DNA of 64,000 nucleotides from Chitinophagaceae bacterium (GTDB lineage: Bacteria > Bacteroidota > Bacteroidia > Chitinophagales > Chitinophagaceae). This document shows positions 31,731-41,590 of this stretch, one piece after another. The position numbers and the translations under genes are program-made. The stretch spans positions 496,001 through 560,000 of the forward strand of contig JADJFD010000002.1 in assembly GCA_016708765.1 (NCBI GenBank). Reading direction: 5' to 3'. Below the pieces are notes generated by a model. The model was not told where the DNA came from. It did no database searches and saw only the letters and a program-made list of their open reading frames with translations. Every line of letters begins with the position of its first letter. Within the stretch, counting starts at the first letter, position 1.

Positions 31731-34442
31731 TTATTCCAACACCGGCCTCAACCATCTTTCCATTTCATCCAAACTCATTCCTTTTCTTTTGGCATAATCT
31801 TCCAACTGGTCCTTATCAATTTTACCCAAACCAAAATAATGACTTTGCGGATGTGCAATATACCAGCCGCAAACAGAAGCAGGTGGATTCATGGCGAGGC
31901 TTTCGGTTAACTCGATGCCGATATTCTCTGTTACGTTCAACAGTTCAAATAATTTTATTTTCTCTGTATGATCAGGACAAGCCGGATAACCTGGCGCAGG
32001 CCGAATTCCTTTGTATTCTTCTCTTATCAATTCTTCGTTACTAAGGATTTCATTTTTTTCATAACCCCAATATTCTTTTCTCACTTTTTCATGCAAACAT
32101 TCTGCAAAAGCTTCTACAAAGCGATCAGCTAATATTTGCACTAATATTTTATTGTATTCATCATTGTCGGCCGCATACTGGTCAATGTGTTTTCTTGCCC
32201 CGTGAATTGTTACCGCAAAAGAACCCATAAAATCTTCCCCAAGCTCTTTCGGACAAACAAAATCAGATAACGAATAAGAAGGCTGCCCTACTGCTTTCTT
32301 CAATTGCTGGCGCAGTGATTCCAGTTTTACTTCCCCTTTCTCTGTAGTCAATGTAATTGTATCTGCATTGTTACTGGTAGCTGGCCAGAAACCAATTACT
32401 CCATCAGCTGTAAACCATTTTTCTGAAATAATCTTTTCTACTAATTTCTGTGCGTCGTTCAATAATCTTTTTGCTTCAACACCAAAAATTTTATCTTCTA
32501 ATACCTGCGGATAATGCCCTGGCATTTCCCAGGCAATAAAGAACGGACCCCAGTCAATAAATTTTGCAATGGTTGCCAAATCAAAAGACTTCAAAACTTT
32601 TACTCCGTCAGTTGCTGGTTTGGTTGGATTATAGTTCTTCCAGTCAAAATATTCTTTTGTAATCACTGCTTCGCTGTAAGGAATGAGTGTTTTCTTTCCT
32701 TTTGTAGCAAATTGTTTTCTCAGCCCTTCATATTCATCAGCCGTTTTTTTAAGTAACGCATCTTTTTCTTTTCCTAATAAAGTGCTTACCGCTGTTACAC
32801 TTCTGGATGCATCCAGAATATGCATTACTCCATTATCGTATTGCTGAGCAATCTTTACTGCTGTATGCATTCTTGATGTAGTGGCCCCACCAATCAATAA
32901 TGGCTGTTTCATGTTGCGGCGTTTCATCTCATGAGCAACATGCACCATTTCATCTAGCGAAGGAGTTATCAATCCGCTTAATCCGATAATATCAACATTT
33001 TCTTTGTCAGCAGTATCAAGGATTTTATCCGCCGGAACCATTACGCCTAAATCAATAATATCATAACCGTTACATCCTAATACGACGCCAACAATATTTT
33101 TTCCAATATCATGTACATCGCCTTTCACAGTTGCCAATAAAACTTTTGGTGCTCCTGCCGCTTCAATATTTTCTGTACCGGCTGCTAGATGTGCCTGTTT
33201 ACGTTCTTCTTTCTCCTGTTCAATAAAGGGTGTAAGTACCGCTACTGACTTTTTCATTACCCTTGCACTCTTTACCACCTGTGGTAAAAACATTTTTCCG
33301 GCACCGAATAAATCTCCCACCACATTCATTCCATCCATCAGCGGACCTTCAATAACATCCAATGGTTTTGGATATTTTAATCTTGCTTCTTCTGTATCTG
33401 CATCGATATAATCGGTAATGCCATTTACTAGCGAATGTTTTAATCTTTCTTCTACAGGGGTTTGCCTCCAGCTTTCATCTTTCACTATTACTTTCCCTTT
33501 TGCCTTTACTGTTTCTGCAAAAGCAATCATTTTTTCCGTCGCTTCATTATTATCATTATTGCGATTCAGGATTACATCTTCGCATAATTCTTTTAACTGT
33601 GGTTCTATTTCATCATACACAACCAACTGTCCTGCATTTACAATGCCCATATCCATGCCTGCTTTAATGGCATAGAACAGGAACACACTATTCATCGCTT
33701 CCCTTACATGATCATTCCCACGAAATGCAAAAGAAAGATTACTTACACCGCCACTCACTTTGGTCAACGGCATCAATTGTTTTATTTCTCTTGTGGCTTC
33801 TATAAAATCAACACCATAATTATTATGTTCTTCCATGCCGGTGGCAATGGCAAAAATGTTAGGATCAAAAATAATATCCTGCGGATCGAAGCCAACCTGC
33901 TCGGTTAGAATTTTATAGGCTCTATGACATATCTCTACTTTTCGTTGTTTAGTATCAGCCTGACCTTTTTCATCGAAAGCCATTACAATTACGGATGCGC
34001 CATAACTCTGGCAAATGATTGCCTGCTCAATAAATTTTTCTTCTCCTTCTTTCATGGAGATTGAGTTCACAATACATTTTCCCTGCACACATTTTAATCC
34101 AGCTTCAATGATCTCAAACTTTGAGCTGTCAATCATAATTGGGATCTTCGCAATGTCTGGTTCACTTTGCACAAGATTCAGGAAAGTGGTCATTGCTAAA
34201 ACACCTTCTAACAGTGCGTCATCCATATTTACATCAAGCACTTGTGCGCCGTTTTCTACTTGTTGACGGGCAACGCTTAATGCTTCTTCGTATTTATTAT
34301 CTCTGATAAGCCGGGCAAACATTTTGGAACCGGTAACATTGGTTCTCTCCCCAACATTGATGAAGTTGGTTTCGGGACGTACAATAAGAGGTTCTAATCC
34401 TGCTAACCGCAAATACGGTTTTATCACAACGGGGTCTTGCAT
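31731..34442 (-). CDS. metH: Methionine synthase, C-terminal part (folate, B12 and reactivation domains)
   Basis: This half of cobalamin-dependent methionine synthase takes the methyl group from methyl-tetrahydrofolate to cobalamin. In order over 903 residues: the pterin-binding domain (INVGERTNVTGSKMFARLI), the cap, the B12 domain with DVHDIGKNIVGVVLGCNGYD (cobalt-ligand His) and GLSGLITPSLDEM, and the AdoMet reactivation domain (GSFAVTIHGARKHID, then RPAPGYPACPDHTEK). It lacks the homocysteine domain, which is encoded by the separate upstream gene. Its ATG follows immediately after the stop codon of a 32-codon frame. The split form is common in Bacteroidota. Confidence 0.95.
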   Translation of the reverse strand: MQDPVVIKPYLRLAGLEPLIVRPETNFINVGERTNVTGSKMFARLIRDNKYEEALSVARQQVENGAQVLDVNMDDALLEGVLAMTTFLNLVQSEPDIAKIPIMIDSSKFEIIEAGLKCVQGKCIVNSISMKEGEEKFIEQAIICQSYGASVIVMAFDEKGQADTKQRKVEICHRAYKILTEQVGFDPQDIIFDPNIFAIATGMEEHNNYGVDFIEATREIKQLMPLTKVSGGVSNLSFAFRGNDHVREAMNSVFLFYAIKAGMDMGIVNAGQLVVYDEIEPQLKELCEDVILNRNNDNNEATEKMIAFAETVKAKGKVIVKDESWRQTPVEERLKHSLVNGITDYIDADTEEARLKYPKPLDVIEGPLMDGMNVVGDLFGAGKMFLPQVVKSARVMKKSVAVLTPFIEQEKEERKQAHLAAGTENIEAAGAPKVLLATVKGDVHDIGKNIVGVVLGCNGYDIIDLGVMVPADKILDTADKENVDIIGLSGLITPSLDEMVHVAHEMKRRNMKQPLLIGGATTSRMHTAVKIAQQYDNGVMHILDASRSVTAVSTLLGKEKDALLKKTADEYEGLRKQFATKGKKTLIPYSEAVITKEYFDWKNYNPTKPATDGVKVLKSFDLATIAKFIDWGPFFIAWEMPGHYPQVLEDKIFGVEAKRLLNDAQKLVEKIISEKWFTADGVIGFWPATSNNADTITLTTEKGEVKLESLRQQLKKAVGQPSYSLSDFVCPKELGEDFMGSFAVTIHGARKHIDQYAADNDEYNKILVQILADRFVEAFAECLHEKVRKEYWGYEKNEILSNEELIREEYKGIRPAPGYPACPDHTEKIKLFELLNVTENIGIELTESLAMNPPASVCGWYIAHPQSHYFGLGKIDKDQLEDYAKRKGMSLDEMERWLRPVLE

Positions 34443-34541
34443 TTATGAATTCTTTTTAACGAACAAATTTTTAAGCATCGTAAAATTGTTTACGATAAGA
34501 ATTGATAGGGCAAGAATTAAAAGTAGGTTTCCAGTTGTCAT
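34443..34541 (-). CDS. 32-residue hydrophobic peptide between the metH halves
   Basis: The ATG overlaps the metH N-part stop codon (ATGA), and the TAA abuts the ATG of the C-part with no base between. The product, 32 residues, has one hydrophobic stretch, NLLLILALSILIV at 5-17, and a basic C-terminal half (LKNLFVKK), so it should be a single-pass membrane peptide. I recognise no family. The exact fit between two genes of one enzyme argues for a real, translationally coupled gene; a role as a coupling spacer or as a membrane tether are both possible. Confidence 0.6.
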   Translation of the reverse strand: MTTGNLLLILALSILIVNNFTMLKNLFVKKNS

Positions 34542-35575
34542 ACAAGTTCTTTTTCAACAACGGGTAGTTGTCTTGGTTTTATATTTTTTACTTCGTCAGC
34601 TATATGTTTAATATGGTCTGGCGTAGTGCCACAACAACCACCAACAATATTTACAAAACCTTCTTTGGCCCAGTCTTCCAAAAAATGAGCAGTGTCCTCC
34701 GGATTTTCATCATATTCTCCCATTGCATTTGGCAAGCCTGCATTTGGATAAGCTGAGACATAGCAACTTGCAATTTGAGAAAGCTCTTCAATATGCGGCC
34801 TCATTTCTTTTGCTCCTAATGCACAATTCAATCCAATGCTTAATGGTTTTGCATGCATTACCGATGTATAAAAAGCTTCCAATGTTTGTCCGCTCAATGT
34901 TCTGCCAGAAGCATCAGTAATTGTTCCGCTAATCATAATTGGCAATGACTCTTTCTTTGTATCTCTGAAATATTTTTTTATAGCAAATATGGCTGCTTTT
35001 GCATTCAGCGTATCAAAAATAGTTTCTATCAATAAAATATCAACTCCGCCATCAGATAAACCTTTTACTTGTTCGTAATAAGCTTCTACTACTTCATCAA
35101 AAGTAACTGCACGGTAACCCGGATTATTTACATCGGGAGAAAGAGATAATGTTTTATTTAAGGGGCCAATCGCACCGGCAACCCAAGGCCCCGTCCAACC
35201 TCCCCCGCCAGGGGAGGCTTTCTGCGATTCTTTAAATTCAATAACTGCATTCCTTGCACATTTTGCAGCAGCTACATTTAGTTCATATGCTAGCGACTGC
35301 ATTTCATAATCGGCCATGGCAATCGAAGTACTACTGAATGTATTCGTTTCAATAATATCAGCACCGGCATCTAAATATTGTTTGTGAATTGCTGTGATGA
35401 TTTGTGGTTGTGTAAGATTCAGTAAATCGTTGTTGCCTTTAACATCAAGGTGCCAATCTTTGAAACGTTCGCCACGGTAATCTGCTTCAGCCAATTTATA
35501 TCGCTGAATCATAGTGCCCATTGCACCATCAATAATTAAAATACGTTCATTCAAACAATCCTGAATTGTCTTCAT
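34538..35575 (-). CDS. metH: Methionine synthase, N-terminal homocysteine methyltransferase part
   Basis: This 345-residue protein is the zinc-dependent homocysteine domain. It has the start ILIIDGAMGTMIQRYKL, ETNTFSSTSIAMADY, and the zinc-binding Cys in GLNCALGAKEMRPH and VGGCCGTTPDHIKHI. It acts with the protein of the downstream gene to make methionine. An in-frame palindromic insert near residues 118-128 encodes ASPGGGGWTG ahead of the conserved VAGAIGPLNKT. The 5' leader contains a 12-bp hairpin 15 bases before the start codon and, further up, a TAACTTTG promoter box. Confidence 0.93.
   Translation of the reverse strand: MKTIQDCLNERILIIDGAMGTMIQRYKLAEADYRGERFKDWHLDVKGNNDLLNLTQPQIITAIHKQYLDAGADIIETNTFSSTSIAMADYEMQSLAYELNVAAAKCARNAVIEFKESQKASPGGGGWTGPWVAGAIGPLNKTLSLSPDVNNPGYRAVTFDEVVEAYYEQVKGLSDGGVDILLIETIFDTLNAKAAIFAIKKYFRDTKKESLPIMISGTITDASGRTLSGQTLEAFYTSVMHAKPLSIGLNCALGAKEMRPHIEELSQIASCYVSAYPNAGLPNAMGEYDENPEDTAHFLEDWAKEGFVNIVGGCCGTTPDHIKHIADEVKNIKPRQLPVVEKELV
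35199..35217. repeat. Palindromic repeat inside metH N-part
   Basis: CCTCCCC, CGCCA, GGGGAGG: perfect 7-bp arms. In frame it encodes Ser, Pro, Gly and Trp residues not expected in the homocysteine domain. Flanks AACC and CTTT resemble those of the repeat near paaD. Confidence 0.65.
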
Positions 35576-35590
35576 ACTAATATTGCTTGT

Positions 35591-35642
35591 GAACTATAAA
35601 CGTCGGGAAACTATAGAGGAGCTTCGTGCCGTTTATTAGTTC
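35591..35642 (-). promoter_or_regulatory. Structured 5' leader of metH
   Basis: GAACTATAAACG (35591-35602) pairs with CGTTTATTAGTTC (35630-35642) over 12 bases with one bulge. Inside, GAAACT (35607-35612) pairs with AGCTTC (35620-35625), including one G-U. The hairpin ends 15 bases before the metH start. It could be a metabolite- or protein-responsive leader or a copy of a repeat. Confidence 0.45.
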
Positions 35643-35733
35643 TGTTTTTGTGAAGGCTGAACAATAAACAAATCCGCCTGTAAGAAGGCACAAAGTTACA
35701 TTATTAATGTGTAAGAAACAAGCCGAACAAGAC

Positions 35734-36354
35734 TTATCGGTTGGTTACATAACTCTCTACAGGCAGACGATTCTGGAGGCTTCGGGCAAATGTCATTTCA
35801 TCTGCGTATTCCAGTTCCCCACCAAAAGCTATACCTCTGGCAATAGTAGTTATACGTAATGAAAACGGCTGCAATTTTTTTTGAATATAGTAAATGGTGG
35901 TATCACCCTGAATATTGGGATTCAATGCAAATATTATTTCCTCCGTTTCTTCTTTTCCAACTCTGGCAATTAAAGCCTCAATATTCAATTGGCCTGGCCC
36001 AATGCCATCTAATGGAGAAATAACGCCACCGAGAATATGGTAAGTGCCATTGAACTGTTGTGTGCTTTCAATTGCAATTACATCACGGATACTTTCTACC
36101 ACACATATAACTTCTTGTTTTCTTGATGAATTTGAACAGATGGAACAAATATCTGCATCAGCCACATTGTAACACCGATGACAAAACCTGATTTCGCTCC
36201 GCATCTTAGCAATTACCTCGCTAAAGTTACCAACTTCTTTTGTGTCTTGTTTTAATAAATGCAATACTAATCGTAATGCTGTTTTTTTCCCAATACCCGG
36301 AAGTTTGGCAAATTCATTTACGGCATTTTCAAGAAGAGAAGATGAGAATTGCAT
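35734..36354 (-). CDS. recR: Recombination protein RecR
   Basis: RecR works with RecO to load RecA at gaps. The 206-residue protein from the ATG at 36354 (MQFSSSLLENAVNEFAKLPG) has the helix-hairpin-helix KLPGIGKKTALRLVLHLL, the zinc finger CHRCYNVADADICSIC, and a Toprim domain (ICVVESIRDVIAIE, FALNPNIQGDTTIYYI). The frame opens 5 codons earlier but the later start fits the family length. recO is in the same window at 52 kb. Confidence 0.95.
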   Translation of the reverse strand: MQFSSSLLENAVNEFAKLPGIGKKTALRLVLHLLKQDTKEVGNFSEVIAKMRSEIRFCHRCYNVADADICSICSNSSRKQEVICVVESIRDVIAIESTQQFNGTYHILGGVISPLDGIGPGQLNIEALIARVGKEETEEIIFALNPNIQGDTTIYYIQKKLQPFSLRITTIARGIAFGGELEYADEMTFARSLQNRLPVESYVTNR

Positions 36355-36449
36355 AGAACGAAGGTACAAGATACATGTGACAAGAATTCAAGGCTTGCTA
36401 GACAATAAAGAATACCGATTGTTTCTTAGATATTCTGAAGCTTAGGTCT

Positions 36450-37862
36450 TTATAATATTATCTCAAACTCATTTTTCCAGGCAGCTTTTATTGAAATCTT
36501 TCTTTCAACGGGAACTACGATTTCGGGCTGCAAATGTTTTCCAAAAAAATCTCCCGGATCCCAAACACCGTTATTATTCTTATCATATAGAATTCGGAGT
36601 TCATATTCTCCGGGATTAAACAATTCAATAGCTAAGTCAATGCTTTTCATTGGAACGGATCTTACAATTGTATTTTTACTGATAATTTGTAACACCGGAT
36701 GTTTTTCAAGGTCAAGGTTACGGAGTTTAAGTTTTAAAGAACCGTAGTCAGCTAATTTTTTTGTGGTAAAACTGATAGTATCTGCCTTAGTTAATTTATT
36801 ACCGAGTGTATCTTCCGCAAAATCCTTATCAAGAATTAAACGATACAACGTATTTTCTTTCCACTTATGTGTAAGATTAATCTTTGTACCAGTGCTATCT
36901 TTCGAAAAACTATAATCGACAACAGGAGTAAAAGTTGAATCTGTAAACAACGTAAGTTTTGTAGAATCAAATGCCTTAAGTGGTTGAAGCACCGTGATAT
37001 AAAAACCGGTGAGAATATCTTGCTGTCCGCCTGTTGCACTAGTTTGATATTTCAATCTTTTATCTGTCGTTGATGTTGCACGGATGCTGCTATTTTTGTT
37101 TGTTGGCTGTTCAGGTTCTCCTTTGGCAACATAAGCGTACAATGTAACAGGCTCTGTGCTGCTTTGTACGATAATAGGTTTATCTGCAAAAGCAAATAAG
37201 GATTTTTCAGAAGTATATCGCCTTGTATTGCTTTCATCTTTTAAAGCATACAAGTAAAATGTTTTTGGGGGCAGGTTTTTGAAACGAAATTTTCCATTGC
37301 CATCCATTTTAGAAATATACATTGGCTTTTGTTTTACAACTACAGAATCATCCGAACTTGTATGCAACATTACAATCAATGTTGTATCAATTTTTCCATT
37401 TTCTGCAAGTATTACCTTGCCGCTTAATTCTAATGAATCAATATAATTGCCAGTTGAGAAAGTATAGGTGAAATTTTTAAACGGATTTCCTTCTGTAAAA
37501 TCCTTAATTGAGTTACCAAAGTTGATAGTGTAAGTTGTATTAGGCACCAATGTATCTTTCAACTTTACTGTAACGGTTTTTAATTTATAGTCGACATAAG
37601 GATTGGTAGAAGGTGTTGGCGAGAATATTAAATTCTCAGCTATATTCTGCACTTCTACAAATTCATCAAAAGTAAGAACGACTTTATCGCCTGAAAAGTT
37701 AAGTGCGGAGTCACCCGGCTCTGCTTTTAATAAACGAGGCGGCAAAGAATCTCTAGGGCCTCCTTCCGGAGGAATAATATTGGCGCAACCAGTGCCTGCA
37801 GTTATGCTTACTACTGCTATCAACACTATTATTATGGATGTTATAATTCCTTTTGTCTTCAT
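36450..37862 (-). CDS. Envelope lipoprotein with Ig-like domain
   Basis: A membrane-anchoring N-terminus (IITSIIIVLIAVVSITAG followed by TGC) ends in a lipobox Cys near residue 26. Then comes NIIPPEGGPRDSLPPRLLKA, the recognisable start of a Bacteroidota family with a Big_5-type Ig-like domain (KVVLTFDEFVEVQNIAENL; TYTINFGNSIKDFTEGNPF). The remaining 300 residues are further beta-sandwich modules; YDKNNNGVWDPGDFFGK near the end looks like a calcium-type loop. Total 470 residues. The protein sits on the periplasmic side or the outer membrane; its function is not known. Confidence 0.82.
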   Translation of the reverse strand: MKTKGIITSIIIVLIAVVSITAGTGCANIIPPEGGPRDSLPPRLLKAEPGDSALNFSGDKVVLTFDEFVEVQNIAENLIFSPTPSTNPYVDYKLKTVTVKLKDTLVPNTTYTINFGNSIKDFTEGNPFKNFTYTFSTGNYIDSLELSGKVILAENGKIDTTLIVMLHTSSDDSVVVKQKPMYISKMDGNGKFRFKNLPPKTFYLYALKDESNTRRYTSEKSLFAFADKPIIVQSSTEPVTLYAYVAKGEPEQPTNKNSSIRATSTTDKRLKYQTSATGGQQDILTGFYITVLQPLKAFDSTKLTLFTDSTFTPVVDYSFSKDSTGTKINLTHKWKENTLYRLILDKDFAEDTLGNKLTKADTISFTTKKLADYGSLKLKLRNLDLEKHPVLQIISKNTIVRSVPMKSIDLAIELFNPGEYELRILYDKNNNGVWDPGDFFGKHLQPEIVVPVERKISIKAAWKNEFEIIL

Positions 37863-37912
37863 GAGAAATGCAAACTTAGCAGCTTTACAGGGAATGATTT
37901 GTTTTAAAAATC

Positions 37913-40900
37913 CTAATTAATGTCTTCGTCAGATTCCGGGTCATGCAATGTGACTACCAGATTATTGGATTTAACAAAGTTGCACCATTCGCAGTCTGAC
38001 TTACCACATCCTGTTTTGAAATCTTTGTTTTGTATTTTTTGCCAGGTATCAGTTATCTGATGCGTTACCGTAGTAATATCGGCAGAATTAACCTGTACGA
38101 CCTCTGTTTTATACTCATCATTTACCGGCTCTATAAAGTCAAACTCGGTACTTACAGCCTGCCAATCATTGGTTCTATCATTATCTAATAAAATTTTATA
38201 AAAGACAGCCTGCCGCCAATAGTCGCCGCCATTAGGCTCCTTATCATTCGGTGGAACTAATTTCTTTTTTGCATTTTCATACTTACCGGTTTTCTAATCT
38301 ACAACATTTACCTGCTTGCCGTTAAACTCCAGCTTATCTAACTTGCCATTAATAGGAACATTTTGCACGGCTACATTCCGCACAGCTTTTTCTACAATTA
38401 CAATTTTATTCCACCGGTTAATATGATACACATAATAAGCCGGTAATATTTTTTCTCCGTAATCGGTTTTTAATGTGAAAGCTTCTGGTGTAAAAGCTTC
38501 CCGGTTATTTGTCATGTACCAGTTAAAATCCTTTACCAAATCTTCCTTTGGAGGAAAAATATTTTGATTGTCCTTCATCTTTGTAAACAGTCTTTCTATA
38601 GACCAATGAATGGCGCTGCCAAAAGCCATGCTTTCATTTTTTGCCGCAGGTACTCTTATTAAATTCTGGTAATAGAAACGTAAAGGACAATTTAAATAAT
38701 TATTAAGATGGGTAACACTTAATGTATATCGCTTTAATATCTGGTCAATATACTCTGCTTCTACTAATTCAATTTCTGGCCTTGCTTTTTCTGCAAATTG
38801 TATCAGCAGATATTCAGTCAGTAATGAATCTGGTACTTGTTTAGGAGTTATTGATAAGTTGCTTTCTTCCAGCAACTCTGTAATAAAAGTGCTTTTAATT
38901 TGTTCTTTATCTTTTTCATCTTTCGCAGGAAAGGAAACATGCAAATGCGTTTTAGTACGGGTAATAGCTACATAAAAAAGTCTTCTGCTTTCTTCTAGAT
39001 CAGAAGCGTTTCTACTGGTGTTTACAAGGTTATCTGGTAATTTATAATTGCGATTGCCTCCTTTGTTATTATCGTCCCATATTTTTTGTGTACAGCCAAT
39101 TACAAATACATGGGCAAATTCAGAGCCTTTAGCACCATGTGCTGTTACCATGTTTACACCTTCGTCATTTGCTGTTATTTTATACAATGAAATGGGAAGA
39201 CGGTTCTTTTTCATCGTATTTATATCAGCCAACCAGTCGGATAATGTTAATTCTGGATTTCGTTTATTCTCTTCTTTTACCTGATTGAAAAAAGCATTCA
39301 GCACCTGCATTAGCCACGGTTTTTCAGAGCTTTGCATTACATAAGACAATACACCAGCTTTTTGGATCACCAATTCCAGTAACTGTTGAAGAGTGTTGTT
39401 AGCAGAAGCTTTTAACAACTCTTCCAATACATCACTAACTTCTTTTATAGAGTGACCATTTGGCTGACTGAACAAATCCGTTTTTGGTAATAAAGATTCT
39501 CCCATCAACCGCCGCAATGAATACGTATCTTCTTTGCTTATCCGGTTCTTTGCATTTACCGTCATACTAAGCTTTGCAATTTCCAATGGCGACAGTTTGA
39601 AAAAGTCGCTGTGCAACAGCATGAATAATAAATCATCAGCACTGTAAGCAATGTATTTCTCCTTTTCAATCCAATTAAGGATTAAGAGAATATTTTGAAT
39701 AAACGGAAGTTGCAGTATATCAACCTTTCTTTTTGTATTAACGGGTATCTTCTTTCCTTCCAGCATGGTAGTGATAGTTGCCACCTGTGCATGATTACGG
39801 TAAATAATTGCAATCTCTTTTCCGCTGATACCTTGTTGTATTAAATATTCTATTTGCATTGCCACATCAATAGCTTCCTGTGCCGGGTTTGCATATTCAG
39901 TAATGATAGGCTCAATAGAAATACCCTGCAAATTTGTGTTCGCTGAAATCAAGGGCTTATCATTTTCAGGAAGTACTGTTCGCAAATTATTATTGCTGAT
40001 TAAACGATGAGCAGCAGTTAATACATTTTGTGTAGAACGATAATTATTGATAAGATCTATCTTGGTAAGTTCCTCCGCATACTTATTTTCTACTTCAATA
40101 ATATTTTCAACGTTAGCATCCTGAAAAGAAAAAATGCTCTGGTCGGCATCACCAACTACAAATAAATTAGGCACATCCCAATAACTAGTAAGATGTTGTA
40201 ATAATAAATTCTGTGAGCGGCTGGTATCCTGAAACTCATCTACCAAAAAATACTGATAACGTTCCTGATAATCGAGCAGCAGGTTTTTGTTTTTATCAAA
40301 CGCATCCAATACCCACAAAATCATATCATCAAAATTATAACGGCTTTCAGCAGCCATCATTTCATTATACCTTGGATACAGATTAGCTGCTGCCCGTAAC
40401 ATTTCCATTTTTTCCTTTTCATCAGCAATGGCAGCAGGTTTTGGGTCGCCTGCATTAAACTCTTTATATTTTCTTTTATAATAAAATCCTTCTTTGGTAG
40501 GTAGTTCGGCAAGGTATGCATCAATGCGTTCATTAAGATAAGAAGGCGACCATGCTTCCTTCTTCATTAAACTATATAATGATTTCAGTCTATCTTTTTC
40601 ATAATACACTTCTCCCCGAAAACGTTTAAGTGGATTATCTTTCTCTATGCTATCAATTAATTTGTAAAAAAGAGCAATTTCTTCCAGATCGCCGATTGGC
40701 GCAAGGTTCAACTTGCCAAAATAGGTAAGGTTGTCCTGTATTACTTCATTGCAGAAAGAATGAAAAGTATGAATGCGAACGTTGTAAGCTGCGCTGCCGA
40801 TAATTTTCAGCAACCGGTTTCTCATTTCAATAGCACCATTGTCTGTATATGTTAAGCAAAGAATGTTGTTGGGGTTAACATCTGTCTGTTGCAAAATACT

Positions 40901-41059
40901 GGCTATCCGTAAGGCAAGTATCTGTGTCTTGCCTGTACCAGGCCCCGCACTTACCATTACAGGACCTTCAATTGTTGTAACAGCTTGTTGTTGCTGGGCA
41001 TTTAGTTTTTCAAATTCTTCTCTAAACTTTTTTTCTAACTTTTCTCTGTTAATTGACAT
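37913..41059 (-). CDS. UvrD/AddA-type helicase-nuclease with in-frame TAG
   Basis: Residues 1-650 form a superfamily 1 helicase: Walker A in SAGPGTGKTQILALRIA, Walker B in LVDEFQDTSRSQN, TAHGAKGSEFAHVFVIG, and YVAITRTKTHLHVS. The C-terminal 250 residues are a RecB-type nuclease with an iron-sulfur cluster: LNCPLRFYYQNLI, then the catalytic segment VNVVD*KTGKY, and Cys in GCGKSDCEWCNF. At 38294 a TAG replaces the Tyr of the usual DYKTG motif, and 126 further codons stay open to the stop at 37913. With readthrough the protein is 1048 residues; without it, the nuclease loses its Lys and three Cys. Role: probably end resection or DNA repair, by family. Confidence 0.82.
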
Positions 41060-41120
41060 TAGTTACCGAACTTTTCCTTTTATAAATCGTTATTCAAACG
41101 AATTTAAACCAATAATTTTC

Positions 41121-41588
41121 ATGGCAGCACATTCTATTAAAACAGTACAGAAAATTCCAATCTCTCTTGATGAAGCATGGGCCTTCTTCTCAAATCCAGC
41201 CAATCTTCAAGCAATTACTCCTTCAAACATGGGATTTAGAGTCATCTCAAAGCATCATGGCGAAAAAATGTATGCCGGGCAAATTATTGAATACACCGTG
41301 AAGCCAGTGATGGGGATACCTATTTATTGGATGACAGAAATAACACAAGTAAAAGACAAGGAATATTTTATAGATGAACAGCGATTTGGCCCTTATAAAT
41401 TATGGCACCATCAGCACCATTTTAAAGTAATTGAAGGCGGGGTAGAAATGACAGATATTATTCATTATAAAAACCCGATGTGGTTTTTAGGAACCCTGGC
41501 AAATGAACTTTTTGTAAAAAAACAATTGCAGGGAATATTTGATTTCCGTTTTAAAAAAGTGGAAGAGATGTTTGGTAAATGGAACTAA
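41121..41588 (+). CDS. SRPBCC family protein
   Basis: The 155-residue product from the ATG at 41121 (MAAHSIKTVQKIPISLDEAW) has the START/Bet v1-like fold pattern: SLDEAWAFFSNPANLQAITP, then YWMTEITQVKDKEYFIDEQR and WHHQHHFKVIEGG. Members bind small hydrophobic ligands; this branch is a common Bacteroidota cell-division-inhibitor-like/ligand-binding family without proven function. The frame opens much earlier, but that part overlaps the divergent helicase gene and is not coding-like. Confidence 0.82.
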   Translation: MAAHSIKTVQKIPISLDEAWAFFSNPANLQAITPSNMGFRVISKHHGEKMYAGQIIEYTVKPVMGIPIYWMTEITQVKDKEYFIDEQRFGPYKLWHHQHHFKVIEGGVEMTDIIHYKNPMWFLGTLANELFVKKQLQGIFDFRFKKVEEMFGKWN

Positions 41589-41590
41589 TA

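Noticed and set aside
34442..34541. metH as one gene broken by mutation
   Set aside because: Each half starts and ends at a domain boundary with its own ATG and stop, and the split is usual in Bacteroidota as I recall.
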